Part shown: positions 36,050-48,939 of the stretch, piece after piece | Layout: each line of letters starts with the position of its first letter | Numbering within the stretch: the stretch's first letter is position 1 | NCBI GenBank assembly: GCA_022113835.1 | Contig: JAILWY010000027.1 | Coordinates: forward strand, 13,868,501-13,932,500 | Direction of reading: 5' to 3' | Length of the DNA stretch: 64,000 nt | From: Atopsyche davidsoni | Taxonomy: Eukaryota > Arthropoda > Insecta > Trichoptera > Hydrobiosidae | The notes under the pieces: model-generated | What the model was told of the DNA's origin: nothing | Seen by the model: only the letters and a program-made list of their open reading frames with translations | The model's database searches: none | Made by a program: the position numbers and the translations under genes

Positions 36050-38869
36050 GGTGTCCCTTAAATTTCAAGTTCGATATTTTTTTACGCATACCTTCAACCC
36101 TATATTGTCTAGAAAAAAATATTAGTTCGATTTATAAACGATAACCCGTGCCGACTTGCGATTTAAACTTGTCCATACAAGTTGCGTAAGTACTGCGCTG
36201 TGACTTGTAACTACATGTTTTATTTGTCATTTCATACGTGATTTTTTAGATTAGTAGTGCTCCATTGTTTAGTGCGTTAACATGTCGGTGGAATTACGGA
36301 GTGATAAACAAAATATTTTCCTTATCGGTTTGCCTAGATATCAAATAAATGCTGCAAAATTACCATCTAATCGACAAGTTATCTCAGTCCTATTTTACAA
36401 TATTCGTTAGGTTAAGCTGACTGTTAGTGAAAGTGCAAATCTTGTGATTAGGGAGTGCATCATATATTGGGGAAAAGCAAGAATTCCAACAAGGGCATTT
36501 CCTAACTGCGTGAAGAAACTTGTTGATTTATATCATGTTAGGAGAGAAAAAATTGTAAGAAAACTCAGGTTACGTTTAAGAGCCGTGAGAACAATTTCAA
36601 AATTGATCTTGATAATTTGTTAGATGCTGATGCTTTTGAGAGAATGAAAATAGAGGAAGATAAATTATTTTTAATGAAACAGAGAGAGCCAGGTCGACCG
36701 GGGTGCTTAGGTGGTGTTGATAAAAAATTGGCGGAAAAAGAAGATGGATCTAGACAACGACGATTGGAAGAAGGGGAAAGGGTTGTAAGACAAAGAGAAT
36801 CACTAGCTGTTGCATCTACTTCCACCACAAATTACTTAGAAAGTCTAGAAGATTCAGACGAAGAACAGATCTTGAATTCTGAACTCAGCTTGCCGGACGT
36901 TCCCTGCCATGAACAAAGTTCAAAAAGAGGTAGAAAGAATCTCGTAACGCCTAAACTAGTTGCAGCTTTAGATCGATGCCAGCTTAGTATTAGAGACTCC
37001 GTTTACATTATTAATGCGGTGGTAGAAGCGCTTGGTCTGAGCAGCGACGATTTCCCTATTAACAAATCCTCAATTCAGCGAATTTGTACTGAAACTAGAA
37101 AATCAAGGGCAGAAGCATTAAAATCTGACTTCCAAAACAATGTACCCGACGTAGTCACAGTCCATTGGGATGGAAAACTATTTCCCGGGTTGGATGTACG
37201 AAGTTCTAAAGAAGAACGCTTGCCAGTTATTGCTTCGTTTGACGATAAGGAACAGCTTCTTGCAGTGCCGAAACTAGAACATTCTTCTGGAAAACATCAA
37301 GCTTAGGCTGACTCAACAGCTCTCTTTGACTGGAACCTTCACGATAAAGTACAATTAATGTGCTGCGACACAACAGCTTCCAATACTGGCCGTTTCAATG
37401 GAGCTTGTGCTATTTTGGAGCAAACTTTAGGAAGAGAATTGCTGCTTTTCGCCTGTCGTCATCATGTAAAAAGCTGCCTTTGAAAGCAAAATTTAGCAAA
37501 TTACTAGTAGCCCAAAAATTCCAATGTTTAATAAGTTCAGAGAAAATTGGAAAAACATCGACGCTAGTAACATTGAACCATCTCTTAATTTCGTAAAACA
37601 ACGTGTTGCCGAGACAGAAATTCAAGCTTTGTCAATATTTTATAAGGCAGAATTAGACAAAAGTTATGTAAGAGATGACTACCGCGAATTGGTCGAACTG
37701 TGCGTAATAGTTTTGGGAGGAGACACAGAGGAAAAATGAAAACTAAGGCCCCCCGGAGCCATGCATCAGGCACGCTAGATGGCGAGAGCGATCTATTCTT
37801 TAAAAATATGTTTACTTCAGTCACAATGCAGAATAACTGCGAAGGACAAAAAGGCTCTACAAGATGTTTGCTTATTTGTCGTGATGTTGTATGTAAAACC
37901 TTGGCTCGAATGTACAGTGGCGATCAAAGCACCTAACCAAGATTTGCACTTCTTGAAGATGTTAAAAGAGTACGAAAAAGTTGACGCAACAATTTCTAAT
38001 GCTTCTATAAGCAAGTTTAGCCATCACTTGTGGTATTTATGTGAAGAGACAGTTATTCTATCACTGTTTGATGATGAAGTTGATAACCAAACTATGAAGA
38101 AAATGATTGCCAACTTCAACCGGGACAAAACCTCAGATTTTAGCAAACGCGATGACCCGTCAAAGGAAGAACTTCCTCAAAGGTTGTTTGGTAAGTTAAA
38201 TTGACTTTTTGTGATATATTTAAATTGTTGTAGATTTTTTTTGTTATTTGTCTTATTTTTCTTTTTTTTCCAGACAAAACACTGCATGATTTCTTATCGG
38301 AAAAGAGCAAACAATTTTTATCACGACTGCAGATCGACGACAGTTTTCTAAAGGAAGATGTATCTTCTTGGAATAATAATGCTGCTTTTCTGGAAGCTAA
38401 ATGAAAAATTAATTATTTAAGAGTTGTGAATGATACTGCTGAAAGGGCTGTTAAAATGATGCAAGATTTTAACGGACTTATCACGGCTGAAGAAGAACAA
38501 AAACAGTTCTTGCTGCGCTGTGTCCAGGAACATAGAAAATTGTATCCGGACTGTAAAAAAACAACTATAAAAAAAAGTTATCCTGACTGATTGTTATTAC
38601 TTTATGTTTTTGATTAAAAATTAATGTTCATCTAATTGAATTTTTACTTTTATTCACTTAATTTATTGCATTTATAATGATTTTATACCAGACCGAAATA
38701 TCAAGACAAAACACGATTTTTACTAAACTTTGGTCGGCACTGGTTGCAATTATGCTAGAAAAATGAAATTTTATATTTAAGTATCTTATAGCATTAGTAA
38801 AAAAAGTAGAGGGTATGCATTTCGAAATTTGGAAAAAAAAAAAAAATTTGTCATATAAGGGACACCCTA
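36047..38869 (+). mobile_element. Family A copy 5, longest copy
   Basis: 2.8 kb from TAGGGTGTCCCTTAAATTTC to TATAAGGGACACCCTA, flanked by (AT)n on the left and TATATAT on the right. It includes the N-terminal, linker and core regions and the intron, so it best shows the gene layout of the family. Confidence 0.88.
36282..38590 (+). pseudogene. Family A transposase, copy 5, near full length with stops
   Basis: Reads from MSVELRSDKQN at 36282; a stop follows at about 36408 and the frame shifts near 36540. A long open block 36617-37306 holds the REPGRPGCLGG segment, an acidic linker (EDSDEEQ) and HWDGKLFPG; further breaks lie near 37306 and 37450-37520. Block 37779-38190 leads to a donor TTTG|GTAAGT; the acceptor TTCCAG is at 38271-38273 and exon 2 runs 38274-38590, with an internal TGA near 38402. 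The GT-AG intron is in the same place as in copies 1-3. Confidence 0.75.
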
Positions 38870-39374
38870 ATATATATCTACTATAATAATAGCCATTGTG
38901 TGTGTGTATGTATGTTTCGATTTTTGGTTCTCTATACAACCTTAAAAGATACAACGCTGATTTTTTGCTCATAAGTTAAGTAAATTTTTCCGCAGCTATG
39001 TGCCGAATTTCAAGACGATAGGATAATATTTTTATTCATAAACTATAAAATATGCAGTATTGAAAAAAATATAAATTATATTTATCTAATTTTTATTATT
39101 TAGTCCATTTTTAGGGTAAAATAAAATCTTAAAGATGTTGAAAAATTGGATAAAATGACGACTTTTCAAAACCAACGTTTGTTAAAGATTTTTTTTTTAA
39201 TTTTAAAATTAATAAGACGCACATGGTTTATATTTAATCTTTTAATTCCAATTGAAAAAAAGACTTTAAATGTTTAGGATTCTTGGAAAATGTACCAGAC
39301 GAATCTCCAAATTCCTACATTTTAATCGGAAAAACACATATTTATCATATTAATAGTATATTTATAAGAAATAA

Positions 39375-39441
39375 AAATATATTGTGTTCTTCTGAACACA
39401 ATATATTTGGTACATCCCTTCTTCTGAAGGGATGTACCAAA
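39375..39441. repeat. Two tandem perfect hairpins with identical TTCT loops
   Basis: First: arms 39375-39389 and 39394-39408, 15 bp. Second: arms 39406-39421 and 39426-39441, 16 bp. Both loops are TTCT, both stems close with TTC/GAA, and they share the bases TTT. They lie inside Helitron family 2 copy 2. Confidence 0.9.
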
Positions 39442-39589
39442 CTTTTTACATTTAAATCTTATTGATTGGTGCAGTCGATTTTTCGCAAAACGGACTAGAA
39501 AATGATCAAAAAAAACTCGATTATGGGACCTAGACCGACCCTTAATAACTCAAAATAACACAGTCTTTGCACAGAAAACGTAATTCAAC

Positions 39590-39880
39590 AAGAATTTCAC
39601 AATTGAACGTGATAAAGACTGCATCAAATAAAGAACAGTGCAGTGAAAAGTGATGCGTTGTTTGTGACACGAAATGTGACATAAATGTCAAGCAATGAGT
39701 TGGAAGGAAAACGTGAGCAGCGTCTTCTTAAAATTCGAGTACGCGCATCGACCTCAAGACAAAAAGAAAATGATGCACAGCGAACGCTGCGTTTGTCTTC
39801 GGATTAATTAATGTGACCTGTCGATTTTGCAATGCTTTACATTATCAAGCAGAAAACCCATCAAACAAAAATGGAAAATA
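39590..39880 (+). pseudogene. Helitron family 2 protein remnant
   Basis: Mixed frames recover the same Ser/Arg-rich repeat (CAC or CGC ATCGACCTCAAGACAAAAAG at about 39746) and the block CQFCNALHYQAENPS near 39818-39860. Several stops and a deletion relative to copy 1 make it non-coding. Confidence 0.68.
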
Positions 39881-40029
39881 TGAGTCTGTTCATATTCGGA
39901 TTTCCAGAACCTTAAACGAGGAAGTACTGTTTTCAAATCATATTTAAAAAAAAATTGTAAATAATAAAATAACATCAAACAAAGGAAATGCATAGTTTGG
40001 AAATGATGCCGATATCTTAACAATAATTA

Positions 40030-40260
40030 TATTTTTATAATTAAAAAAAAAAAATATATCATAAATTTATAATTGATAAATAAATGTTTATTTTCCTTTA
40101 TCGAACTATACTTGAGACAAAACAGGCAACGTAAAAAAAAATACAATCCCCTTCTCGCCGCCGTGCGATGGTAGTTTCACGTAATTTTCAAATGAATTAT
40201 TTTTGGGTGTGGTATTATTTATAAAATATAATATTTTGATAGTTGTTTTCGTTTTTTATA
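40030..40260. other. AT-rich, nothing recognised
   Basis: Between the Helitron remnant and the GC-rich islet. Only A- and T-runs. Confidence 0.5.
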
Positions 40261-40261
40261 T

Positions 40262-41070
40262 TTCAATCAAAAGCGTCTCTCGAACGGTCTCCGAAGTGAA
40301 GAATCTTCCGGCTTTCCAGGCGCGTGATCGCGAGCCGACTTCCTCTCTCCTTTCGATGCGGTAAATGACGTCACTAAACGGCGTGTTCCATTCTCAAAAT
40401 TTAGTCGGCAAAACGGCGTGCGTTTGTTTTTATTGAGCTTCCACGGCCGCAGATAAAGGTCCTCCCTTCACTTATCTGCGCCGCTTTATGGCGACATCTC
40501 CTTTACGGCGGCGCTGACGGCGACGCGGCCTTATCCGATCCGGGCGGCCCTCGCGTGTCCTCCTCCGCGTCGGGGCGGCTCGCCGTGGTTTGTTGGAGAT
40601 TCGGTGAGTTCGCATTACATACCTTCGAGCCTGACGAGTTAGCGATAACTTGTAAGTATATAGTAAGTGTACCAACCGGGGAGATTTTATCTCCTATTGT
40701 TTTACGGCAATGTTACCCGAAGTTTAAATACTTTTCGCAAAGTATTTCTGTATTCTTAAACTAAAAGAATTGATAAAATCACCTCATCGATTAGTATGAG
40801 AACGAGAGAGAGCACATCTGTATGCATACGAGTGCACCGCCAGCCGCCGGCCGCCGGCGCTTTCCGACTCCGTTTTACGGAAACTTCCGCGCTGCCTGTA
40901 AGTGTTGTTTTATAGAATTAAGTTAACTTCTGGAGAGTTTTCTAACAATTCCCTGTTTTAAGATTACTTCTCTGAAATTCATCTCATCGGACTCGACACT
41001 TTGCGAGGCCTCGTTCGAGACGCGGTCGGGCCGCTGGCGCCAGGCGGTGCTGCCTTGTCGGACCCGCGTG
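40262..41070. promoter_or_regulatory. GC-rich islet with CRE and paired GATA motifs
   Basis: A palindromic TGACGTCA lies at 40366-40373 and an inverted pair of GATA sites (GCAGATAAAGG ... CTTATCTGC) at 40448-40479. CpG density is high and no transposon homology was seen. No exon recognised; a promoter or enhancer is the most likely reading. Confidence 0.35.
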
Positions 41071-41349
41071 ACGCTTTTTCATCGTTAACGAAATTGGCAA
41101 GTGGCACTCGGCACACGAAATTGAGCCTAACAAAGATCTTCAACAAAATAAAACACTCGAATTAAAAGAAGAAACAACTCTGTCATTAAATTAAACAGAA
41201 ATAATTGTTTTCCGAATAGATTCATAATGACATCACTTAACGAAAAGAAATTCTGATCATTAAGAGATTTCAGATGTTTGAAGAAGAAGTTTATGGTGAA
41301 GCTACCGAGGAATCACCGCGGGTAATAACAAAAAAATTAATATATGTGT

Positions 41350-41481
<132 letters not shown>

Positions 41482-41529
41482 ATACGGATTGAAAAATGAT
41501 GAGAGGTTATGCATTACAAGTACTAAAAG

Positions 41530-41560
41530 CCAACACCCGCTGCGCTAGGGCAGGTGTTGG
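41530..41560. repeat. Short GC hairpin
   Basis: CCAACACC and GGTGTTGG, 8-bp perfect arms around a 15-base loop. Confidence 0.7.
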
Positions 41561-44329
41561 GCCGAGAGAAGATGGGAACTTTATGCCCAAATAAATATTC
41601 AATTTTATGAAAAGTTAGGAGTTTGGCGCTCCTCAGGAGGGATTTGTTGTTCTCAATGTACGTGCTTCGATTCGCCGGAGGGGCGGCCTCTGCTTCCTGT
41701 CGTAACCGATCGCCATTTTTGTGGCCCTTTTTTCCCGAATAAAATTATACTGCGGAGTAAATATCCAATCCGGAACCATCGTTACAGTAATTAAATTGTT
41801 CTTTTTATGTACAATTCACTGTCGTATTTTGCGAAAACTTCACCGCTCAAGTTATTCAACCAGGAATCATGTATTGTTAAGTCGAACAGATAGAAATACA
41901 CACCATTTACTGAACATATTGATGTTTATATCTACCTTCTAAAGAATTATAACAGTCGTGTGACGCTGTGAGCTCGGCTGCGTACCGCACCGGCGCGGGC
42001 GGTCGTTGTTGAATCGCGGTGGCTGTGCCGTCGGCCACTCGGATGACTTTCGCGGGTCTGATGGAGTTGTTTGCATTTGTTGTTTTCTTTAAAAAGACCG
42101 GCGGGGATGAATGTGGCATATTTCAATCTTTCAACCTGAAAATCTCTCAGATTCGAATCAAACATGTACACGTGGTCGACGCCCGGCAACGTCACTCGGG
42201 AGCAGAAGAGGAACACGATGCGGAACCTCTCCGGGGAAATTTCCGTGTCCGTTAAGAAAAACGCTTTACTACACAAAACTAAAAATGAGTACAGTTCCGT
42301 GTGCAGAACCACAGCGGTGGCGCCGGGTGACCGGTCTCTCTACTGCGATGTGTGAATATTATACTATCAAAAAATATTGATTAAATGTTAAACCACAGGA
42401 TTAAATTTAATTCGACGAGTAATGAAACATACATAAATAAAAATTACTATTTTTTTTCGAGAGAACCAGGTTCGTATTACTCACTCAAATGCTTCATTCT
42501 CTTGCTTGAAGCGCCACGAAACGCCAGTCGCTTGTGTTTGAGGTAAATATTTAAAAACTGTTTTATTTTTAAAAAATGTTTTAAATTATTTAATTCATTC
42601 GCTAAAATACCTCACGAACGGCTCGATATGATATCGACTGTCTAAGTATAATATATTTGAGCATCAAATGAATGAATGAAGTATAATTAAAGTGTAAAAT
42701 TTGTTATACGTTTCTTTTATTTTAATAATGACATGATGAACTTTTAAACAATTCGTCTCGCGATATCAATTTACATAGAAGCAATGAAAACACAATTCCT
42801 CGAGATGTTTATATAGGATTAATAAGAAATATACAATTCACTGATTTTTGAATAACAAGGGATTAAACTAAATCTAGGAAAAGTCAGTAAATCCTCAGAA
42901 AACGGCCTGAAGGCGCCGGTCCGGCCGGGAGAGTGCGTCTACCGTGGCTTTCTCGTCACCTAGTCTCGTGGTTCGCACGTGTGTTGCTCCGAGCCGATCT
43001 TATTAACTGACATCTATTAAAAAATTGAAGACTTATACACTCAGCCCAATCATATAGTCTTCATAAGTCTAGTATTATATATCAGTAATATTTTAGTGTG
43101 TTAAAAACATATATAATCAAGATATTTTGAAAGTCAATTTTAATTTTTACTACATTTACTGAAAATCAATAAAGTTATGTCTTTTAAATGATTAGAGAAT
43201 TTACTCAATTCTCTAATGTTTATTAAGGTTATGGTGCGAGTGCAAATCCTTTACACTCGTGGCGCGTTCCGGTTTGAGATACCTAGTAACTAATATTTTC
43301 GTATTATCTTGGATCATAAAAAGTATTTTGTGAAAACTGATAAAATGTGAGAATCACTTTCTTTGAGGGCGTTTAATATGACGCCATGTCGACCGAATCC
43401 CGTGCTATATTAAACCCCCGTATATCTCAACGGCAAACACGGACTCGGATATTATCTTACCTGCCGGCGCGCCGGCGGCTCCTCACTGGCAGGCTGTGGG
43501 GGCGCTCCCCCTGAGGGGGTGCAATAACTCGACTCGGGACGACTTAATCCTGAATAGACTCATATTTTTATTCCAGGGGCATAACGTCCACCCGGCTCGA
43601 GCTCGCCCGGCGATGACGTTTCTCGGATGAGTATATAGCGAATTGATCTGTTTCTAATGAGAATTTTGGATACGTACCGTCACAGCGGGGGTCGGAGTCG
43701 AGAGTGAGGACTCTCCGCACCCCGCCCTCTGCTCGCCACTGTGCCCGGCGGCTCGATGGAGGATTGTCTTTTTGACTCTGATGATCTTCGTTGGCTTGAA
43801 CCCGATACGAAAGATCGTGAATTTAAAACATTCCATAAACCTTGGTAAAGACCACTTGGAAATTTAAACATTATCCAGTAGTTAAACTGGATAATATTTA
43901 AAATGTTGCTAATTTATTGGTGGTGTATAATGGAAGTATTTTTCCATATTTTTCAGTCTTCTTCTTTTAAGTAAAAGATTTATTTTACCGAAAATTGTTT
44001 TTTTCGCCCACTCAGTTCTATCAATTCATAATAATCCTTAGTATTGTCATTACGGAAAGTATGGAAATCCAAATTTTACCCAAACGTGTTTTGCTTATAA
44101 TAAGCTATCGAAAAAAAAATTGGATAGGGAAGCACTTTTTGGAAATCAATTGAAAACCCATATCATACTTTGGAATTATCTTTTGCTATTTGTTGGTATT
44201 CTGCAAGATATTTCCTACCTTGCTCGGCACATGAAAATTGCAAATGGTAACTTTATCTATGATAAAAATTGTCAACCACATTACATTTTCATAGATTTTT
44301 ATTTTTCAATCAATCACATTTTTGAAAGG
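41561..44329. other. No gene recognised
   Basis: GC-rich spots at 41940-42060, 42880-42990 and 43440-43760. Overlapping frames at 41947-42380 on both strands show no domain. No transposon homology found. Confidence 0.4.
43191..43217. repeat. 11-bp perfect hairpin
   Basis: ATTAGAGAATT / AATTCTCTAAT with a TACTC loop. A similar AGAGAATTAA hairpin lies at 31847-31870. Confidence 0.75.
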
Positions 44330-44750
44330 AGCTTTTCAAGGAGATCGGAAATGTAAGTTATGCTCAGTTCGTTATCATTATCAATGTCTGCTTATTTGTG
44401 ATATCTGATTTCAATTATGAATAATCTTTTGGCATATACCACTTTCAATATGAGCAGTAAATTAAGTATTTCTAATGAAGAAATAATTAGGTTTCGTTTT
44501 TGACAACTTTGTAATAGTTACATTTAAATTAATAAGTTTTAATATTTTAAATATAATAAAATACTTGAATGATTTTTTCACACCTTAATTTTTATTGGTG
44601 ACTGGTTTAGTGCCAACATGAAAGGTTGGCGAAACCGGTCACCAATAAATATTAACATGTGAAAAAATCACTCAAGTATTTTATTACATTTAAAATATTA
44701 AAATGGAATTCCACCAAGTGCTCTCTGTTAAAAATATTGAATATTTTAAT
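44330..44750. mobile_element. Fold-back MITE plus linked tail, full copy
   Basis: 44536-44750 is the fold-back part (GCCAACATGAAAGGTTGGCG, GAAACCGGTCACCAATAAA, ends GTGGAATTCC / AGAGAGCACTTGG). 44330-44510 is a further stretch that recurs inverted at 10460-10620 (ATAACTTACATTTCCGATCT), so the repeat unit is larger than the hairpin. Confidence 0.8.
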
Positions 44751-44754
44751 TACG

Positions 44755-46060
44755 TTTTAAGAAATGTAATGTGAAATAACCGGATATATAATTATTTTAA
44801 ATTATGGCTCAGACCACATTCATAATTATGGGCACATATATACAATTAATATTTGTCTTTGATCGAATTTATTATTTGCATCACTCTTCAAAGTTATTCA
44901 GATTCGATGTGTCTGACATTTCATAGGTTTCGGGATTGTTCACTATCGAGCGCACATTCTTTTACCGAGTCCATCTCCCCGAGGCGCGGTCTTCGTATAT
45001 TTTACTGATATTTCACACTGCATCGTTTCATTTTTTTTTATTTACCTAAGCCTACAACCTAAGCAGACTTATAAACAAATAATGCTTATTATTTCTGCGA
45101 AAAAAAATTCAACGCGACAAACCATGAAAAAAATTACCTTATTTTTTAAAATAAGTTTTGTCAAGAAGTTTGTGAAATTATTTTAGCATATAATTAAAAA
45201 AACAAAAAATCTTTTTTTTCGAGAGGTCATTTATTTTAATTTTAGTGTTATCAGGCAATGCATTAAATTAGACATATGCAAAGCTATGAATTTGACCAAA
45301 ATTTAGTACCGATTTATTTGGATGAGTGCATTTTTCTTTCTCAGTGTGATTATGTTCGCGTTTTTTTAAAATAAATAATGTAACATTCAAACGCCAGCTT
45401 TCTGAAAACAGGTTTCCAAGTTCTCGATATCGATTTGCGAGCTGCATCATTCATTTACTTCATATTTTTTGTACACGCACAAGCAACATTTACAAAAATT
45501 TCAAAATAGATTTACTAAAAGAATTTATCGGTTGTTCGCCATCGTAAATTGTATGGTAATTATTACCATTGGTGTTGCTATTTAAAACCTGTGATTAATT
45601 TTATTTGTAATATATGTGACAAAAACATATTTGGTGGAATTCCTTTTCGATATTTTCAACGTTCTTGCTTTTATTGTGACTAGTTTTAAAAACAAGTAGA
45701 AATAATTTGAAATATTTATTTTTCATTCACATTTAATTTTCAATAAAAAAGTAACCCTCACAAAATAAATTAAAACCAATACATTTCAATGTTTCATCAA
45801 AAAAAAAAATCTATTTTTTTAATTACTATAACATAAAAAGATTATATACAAATCAAGATTCTTAACTTATAGTCCAATAAAAGTAGAAAATTAACGTCCG
45901 ACTTTAATAATATCTTTTGAATCAACTACGATGACATCCGTTTTTAGTTTATTTTAAGACTCTTTTGATAAGGGTAATAATAATTTAACAATTATTTTGT
46001 TTGTTTTACTCAGCATTTGAGTATATTAACCCTAGGAAGAATTTGATTATATATATAGTA
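44755..46060. other. AT-rich, nothing recognised
   Basis: One short match to the MITE end (GGTGGAATTCC at 45636). Otherwise long A/T runs. Confidence 0.5.
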
Positions 46061-46062
46061 TA

Positions 46063-47289
46063 CCAGCGGATACCCGGCGCGTGCTACTACGCTAAATAAA
46101 GAAATAAAATACGTTTTTTTTTGTTCGAAAAAAAAAATAATAAAATGATTTTTTTTTTATTTATTAACTTTTTTATCTTAATTCTAGCGGATAAACAATA
46201 TAGTGTGTTATTTCGGTAGGTGTGTAAGCATAAATATCCCTGACAGATATTCTGACCCTTTCGAAATTGAGTGATTTCATCGTTTCGATTTGAAAGCTCG
46301 AACACTGCCATGTCACTGCCTTTGTTAACATATTTGAATATGTACTTAATGGATTTAACGGAGTTGCAGTATTCCACATAGATATATGTTTGAAATGTTT
46401 TTGACAGTATTGGACTGTATAGAACAATCCATCTGTTATCAATGTCATTATCAACGTTTCTTAATTTAATGGTGGTGGTGAATCCTCCATCTTCTGGCTT
46501 TCGTCGTCTGTATTTCGGATATCCATTCTCACCAGTTTGAGTTTCTGATATCTTTTCGTGCACTTGCCGACTTTTATGCAAGGCGAATTCATATTCAATG
46601 CTCCGCATGGGCCGTTTCTTACAAACAACGTCAAAAAGTATCGGATCTTCATGTTGATTCGGTAGTTCAGCAGATATAACACTATCGATTTAAAATCGTG
46701 CAGTAAACCCCGTTTTTGCCATTCAATCGAATACATCTAGCATTGCACTTTGCCGTATATATATATTTTTATCGTGAGATCCATGAGTTTTTGTTTGAAA
46801 ACTCTAGCTGTCAGATCGTGTCTGTGATGCGATGACTGACCAGGCGATAGCAAATCTTTGATTTCCGACCAAGCAGGATTGTATGTAAATGTGATGAAAA
46901 GATCTGGTCGCAAATGAATGACAGTTATGATTTTTTTTTTTTTTTGTTGTGGCAATCTGCATTATACAACGGCAACGTCATATTAATCTAAACAAACATC
47001 AAGATCGGTGTTTTTTTGTTGACAGCCTGCATTATCCGCGAATATGACAATTCTTTTTTTTAAATGTATTCGCGACCGCAAAATGTTAAAACTTTTGTTT
47101 GGGAAATGTCGAAAATCTACTTAATTAATAAACCGATTTTGATTATTAATTGTATAATTTAAGTGGTCTCAAAGCACCTTAGTACTATTAACCTTATTAA
47201 CTGGTTTGGGCCACATCAGTTGAATGGTTCTTAAGCCTATAGCAGCCAAATAACTGCCGGTTTTTGAGTTTGTGTTTTATATGTATAGA
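46063..47289 (-). mobile_element. Helitron family 1, copy 2
   Basis: Same ends as copy 1: 5' TCTATACATATAAAACAC at 47289 and 3' GCGCCGGGTATCCGCTGG at 46063, where CTAG has mutated to CTGG. T still follows the 3' end. Internal sequence matches copy 1 over the replicase region; the helicase part is gone. Confidence 0.85.
46230..46955 (-). pseudogene. Helitron replicase fragment, copy 2
   Basis: Three overlapping frames (46955-46737, 46736-46461, 46608-46087) contain DLFITFTYNPAWSEI, YSIEWQKRGLLHDF, GPCGALNMNSPCIKVGKC and YPKYRRRKPEDGG. GLLHDF is where GLPHAH (the HUH block) should be, so the site is degenerate. Confidence 0.78.
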
Positions 47290-48930
47290 TTAAAATGTCG
47301 TTTACGAGATAATACATCAGAAAACGATTAAAAGCACGGAAAAAGAACCTGATATTTTTAAAGAAAAAAGTTATGAAATAAAATGTATACATGTTCAATT
47401 GAATAATATGTTTTCACCGATGACATAAGATTCGTTAGACCTCACAGTGAGGTCGCACGGCGCGGCGCGGGAGTCTCGATTTACTTGATCCCACGGACTG
47501 CTCACACATTCCGAGAAATTGTACGAAAGATAATTAAAGTGTATTACTAGTTATTATTTTACTCCTCATTTTAATTAGTAAATAAGAAAAGCGGAACATT
47601 TGTATGAACACTGAATATATAGGCAGACTGTATATTACAGAATAGCCTAGAGCTCTCTTAAAGCCTTTATGGTAAATAACGTATGCAGCGAAATTTCACT
47701 TTATTTATTTTTGTTCGCAAGACAAGGAACGTACGCCGAGTTCACCTCTCTCATATAATATGTATATTTTCTAAACGGCGTTTGTTCCGGCGGAGCTTCG
47801 ATATTCGTCAGAGAATATTGTTTTACAAGGCATTGTGTGTCTTGCAATTATTAAATCTTCCATTGAGATTGATTTTATTAAAGACTTTTATCACGAAAGA
47901 TAAAAACAGTTTTTTTCGAAATCCAAATGAATTAACGATTGTTTATTTTATTGTTGGCGTTTCAATAATTAAGCATTTCTTGCCTTTTTGGTATCATTCT
48001 AACAATTAAAACACACATTTTTCAGCAATTATAATTTTTTGCCAAGCTTTACATTAGAATGTCATACTCTCCAATTGTGATAAAATTTGCATGATGTGGT
48101 CATTCTATACATTAAGATTATTTTATTTTCAATAAGTGAAACTGATTTTTCAGAGGTTCTGCCAGCCCTTGTTATTCTATCTTATTTTTGAAAAAACATT
48201 TTCGTCTTTTAGTTATAATCAAATTTATGCTTACAATTGCCGATATTAAACTAATTTATAATTACAAAGAAATCGCAATTTGTATACAAATACATGAAAG
48301 TCTTCTTTATTATACATAAAACGTACTTTTCATAAATAATGACAACCTTGGTTATTTTCTTACATTCCAACATGATTCTAGTTGATTTATTAAATAACAT
48401 ACGTTTTTAATTTTATGCGTATGTATTTTATATAGTTATCGATATCGGATTTTACGTGAAAAATTGTCGTCGCCGATTTCGGCAATCTGGTAAGAATGTA
48501 TTTCTACTTTTACTGTTTACTGTTGGGGTTGAAAGTTTTCCATACCGCATGAGTCGACCCTCAATTGTCGGCGTTCTTTACTCGCTAAAACGGTCTTCGC
48601 CCTGAAATTTATCCGAGCGTTTGGCTCGGGGCTAGTTGCGTCTTTCAAAGCTTTGTAATTCGAGTCAATTATATCGCTGCCTACGTTAACGAAAGGTACA
48701 CTCCTTTGCGTTATCGTTAACTCGGCGCACGCCGCCGAGCGAGCGATTGTAAAACGACCTGTAACTGAGTACGTTTCGTGTTCCAAGTAAATTGGATACG
48801 TATTATCTGGAGATTTAGTTTTAAACGTATTACTTAGAAGCTTCGAAGTATTTTCGTATTTTTGACAAAGTCTGAATTTCGGAGATACTGGTGAGTCGCT
48901 ATACAAACAATGCATTTTCGGCTATATCCG
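47290..48930. other. Upstream flank of the Ig gene; one unrecognised ORF
   Basis: 48915-48517 (minus) is a 132-codon frame with no recognisable domain; it overlaps moderately GC-rich DNA before the CpG block. It could be chance or a UTR. Confidence 0.35.
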
Positions 48931-48939
48931 CAAGGACAG

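Larger units (their letters stand above)
38877..39930 (+). mobile_element. Helitron family 2, copy 2 (3' end not found)
   Basis: The 5' end TCTACTATAATAATAGCCAT, preceded by A, abuts the end of family A copy 5 across TATATA. The leader matches the minus strand of the 23.8-24.1 kb region, and 39590-39870 matches the coding part of copy 1. The right border is my estimate from where similarity fades. Confidence 0.7.

Noticed and set aside
41907..42380. Overlapping frames of 63-121 codons on both strands
   Set aside because: Frames on opposite strands in moderately GC-rich DNA with no family resemblance; likely chance.
48517..48915. 132-codon minus-strand gene upstream of the Ig gene
   Set aside because: No recognisable domain; partly overlaps the likely promoter region. 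Kept only as a note.
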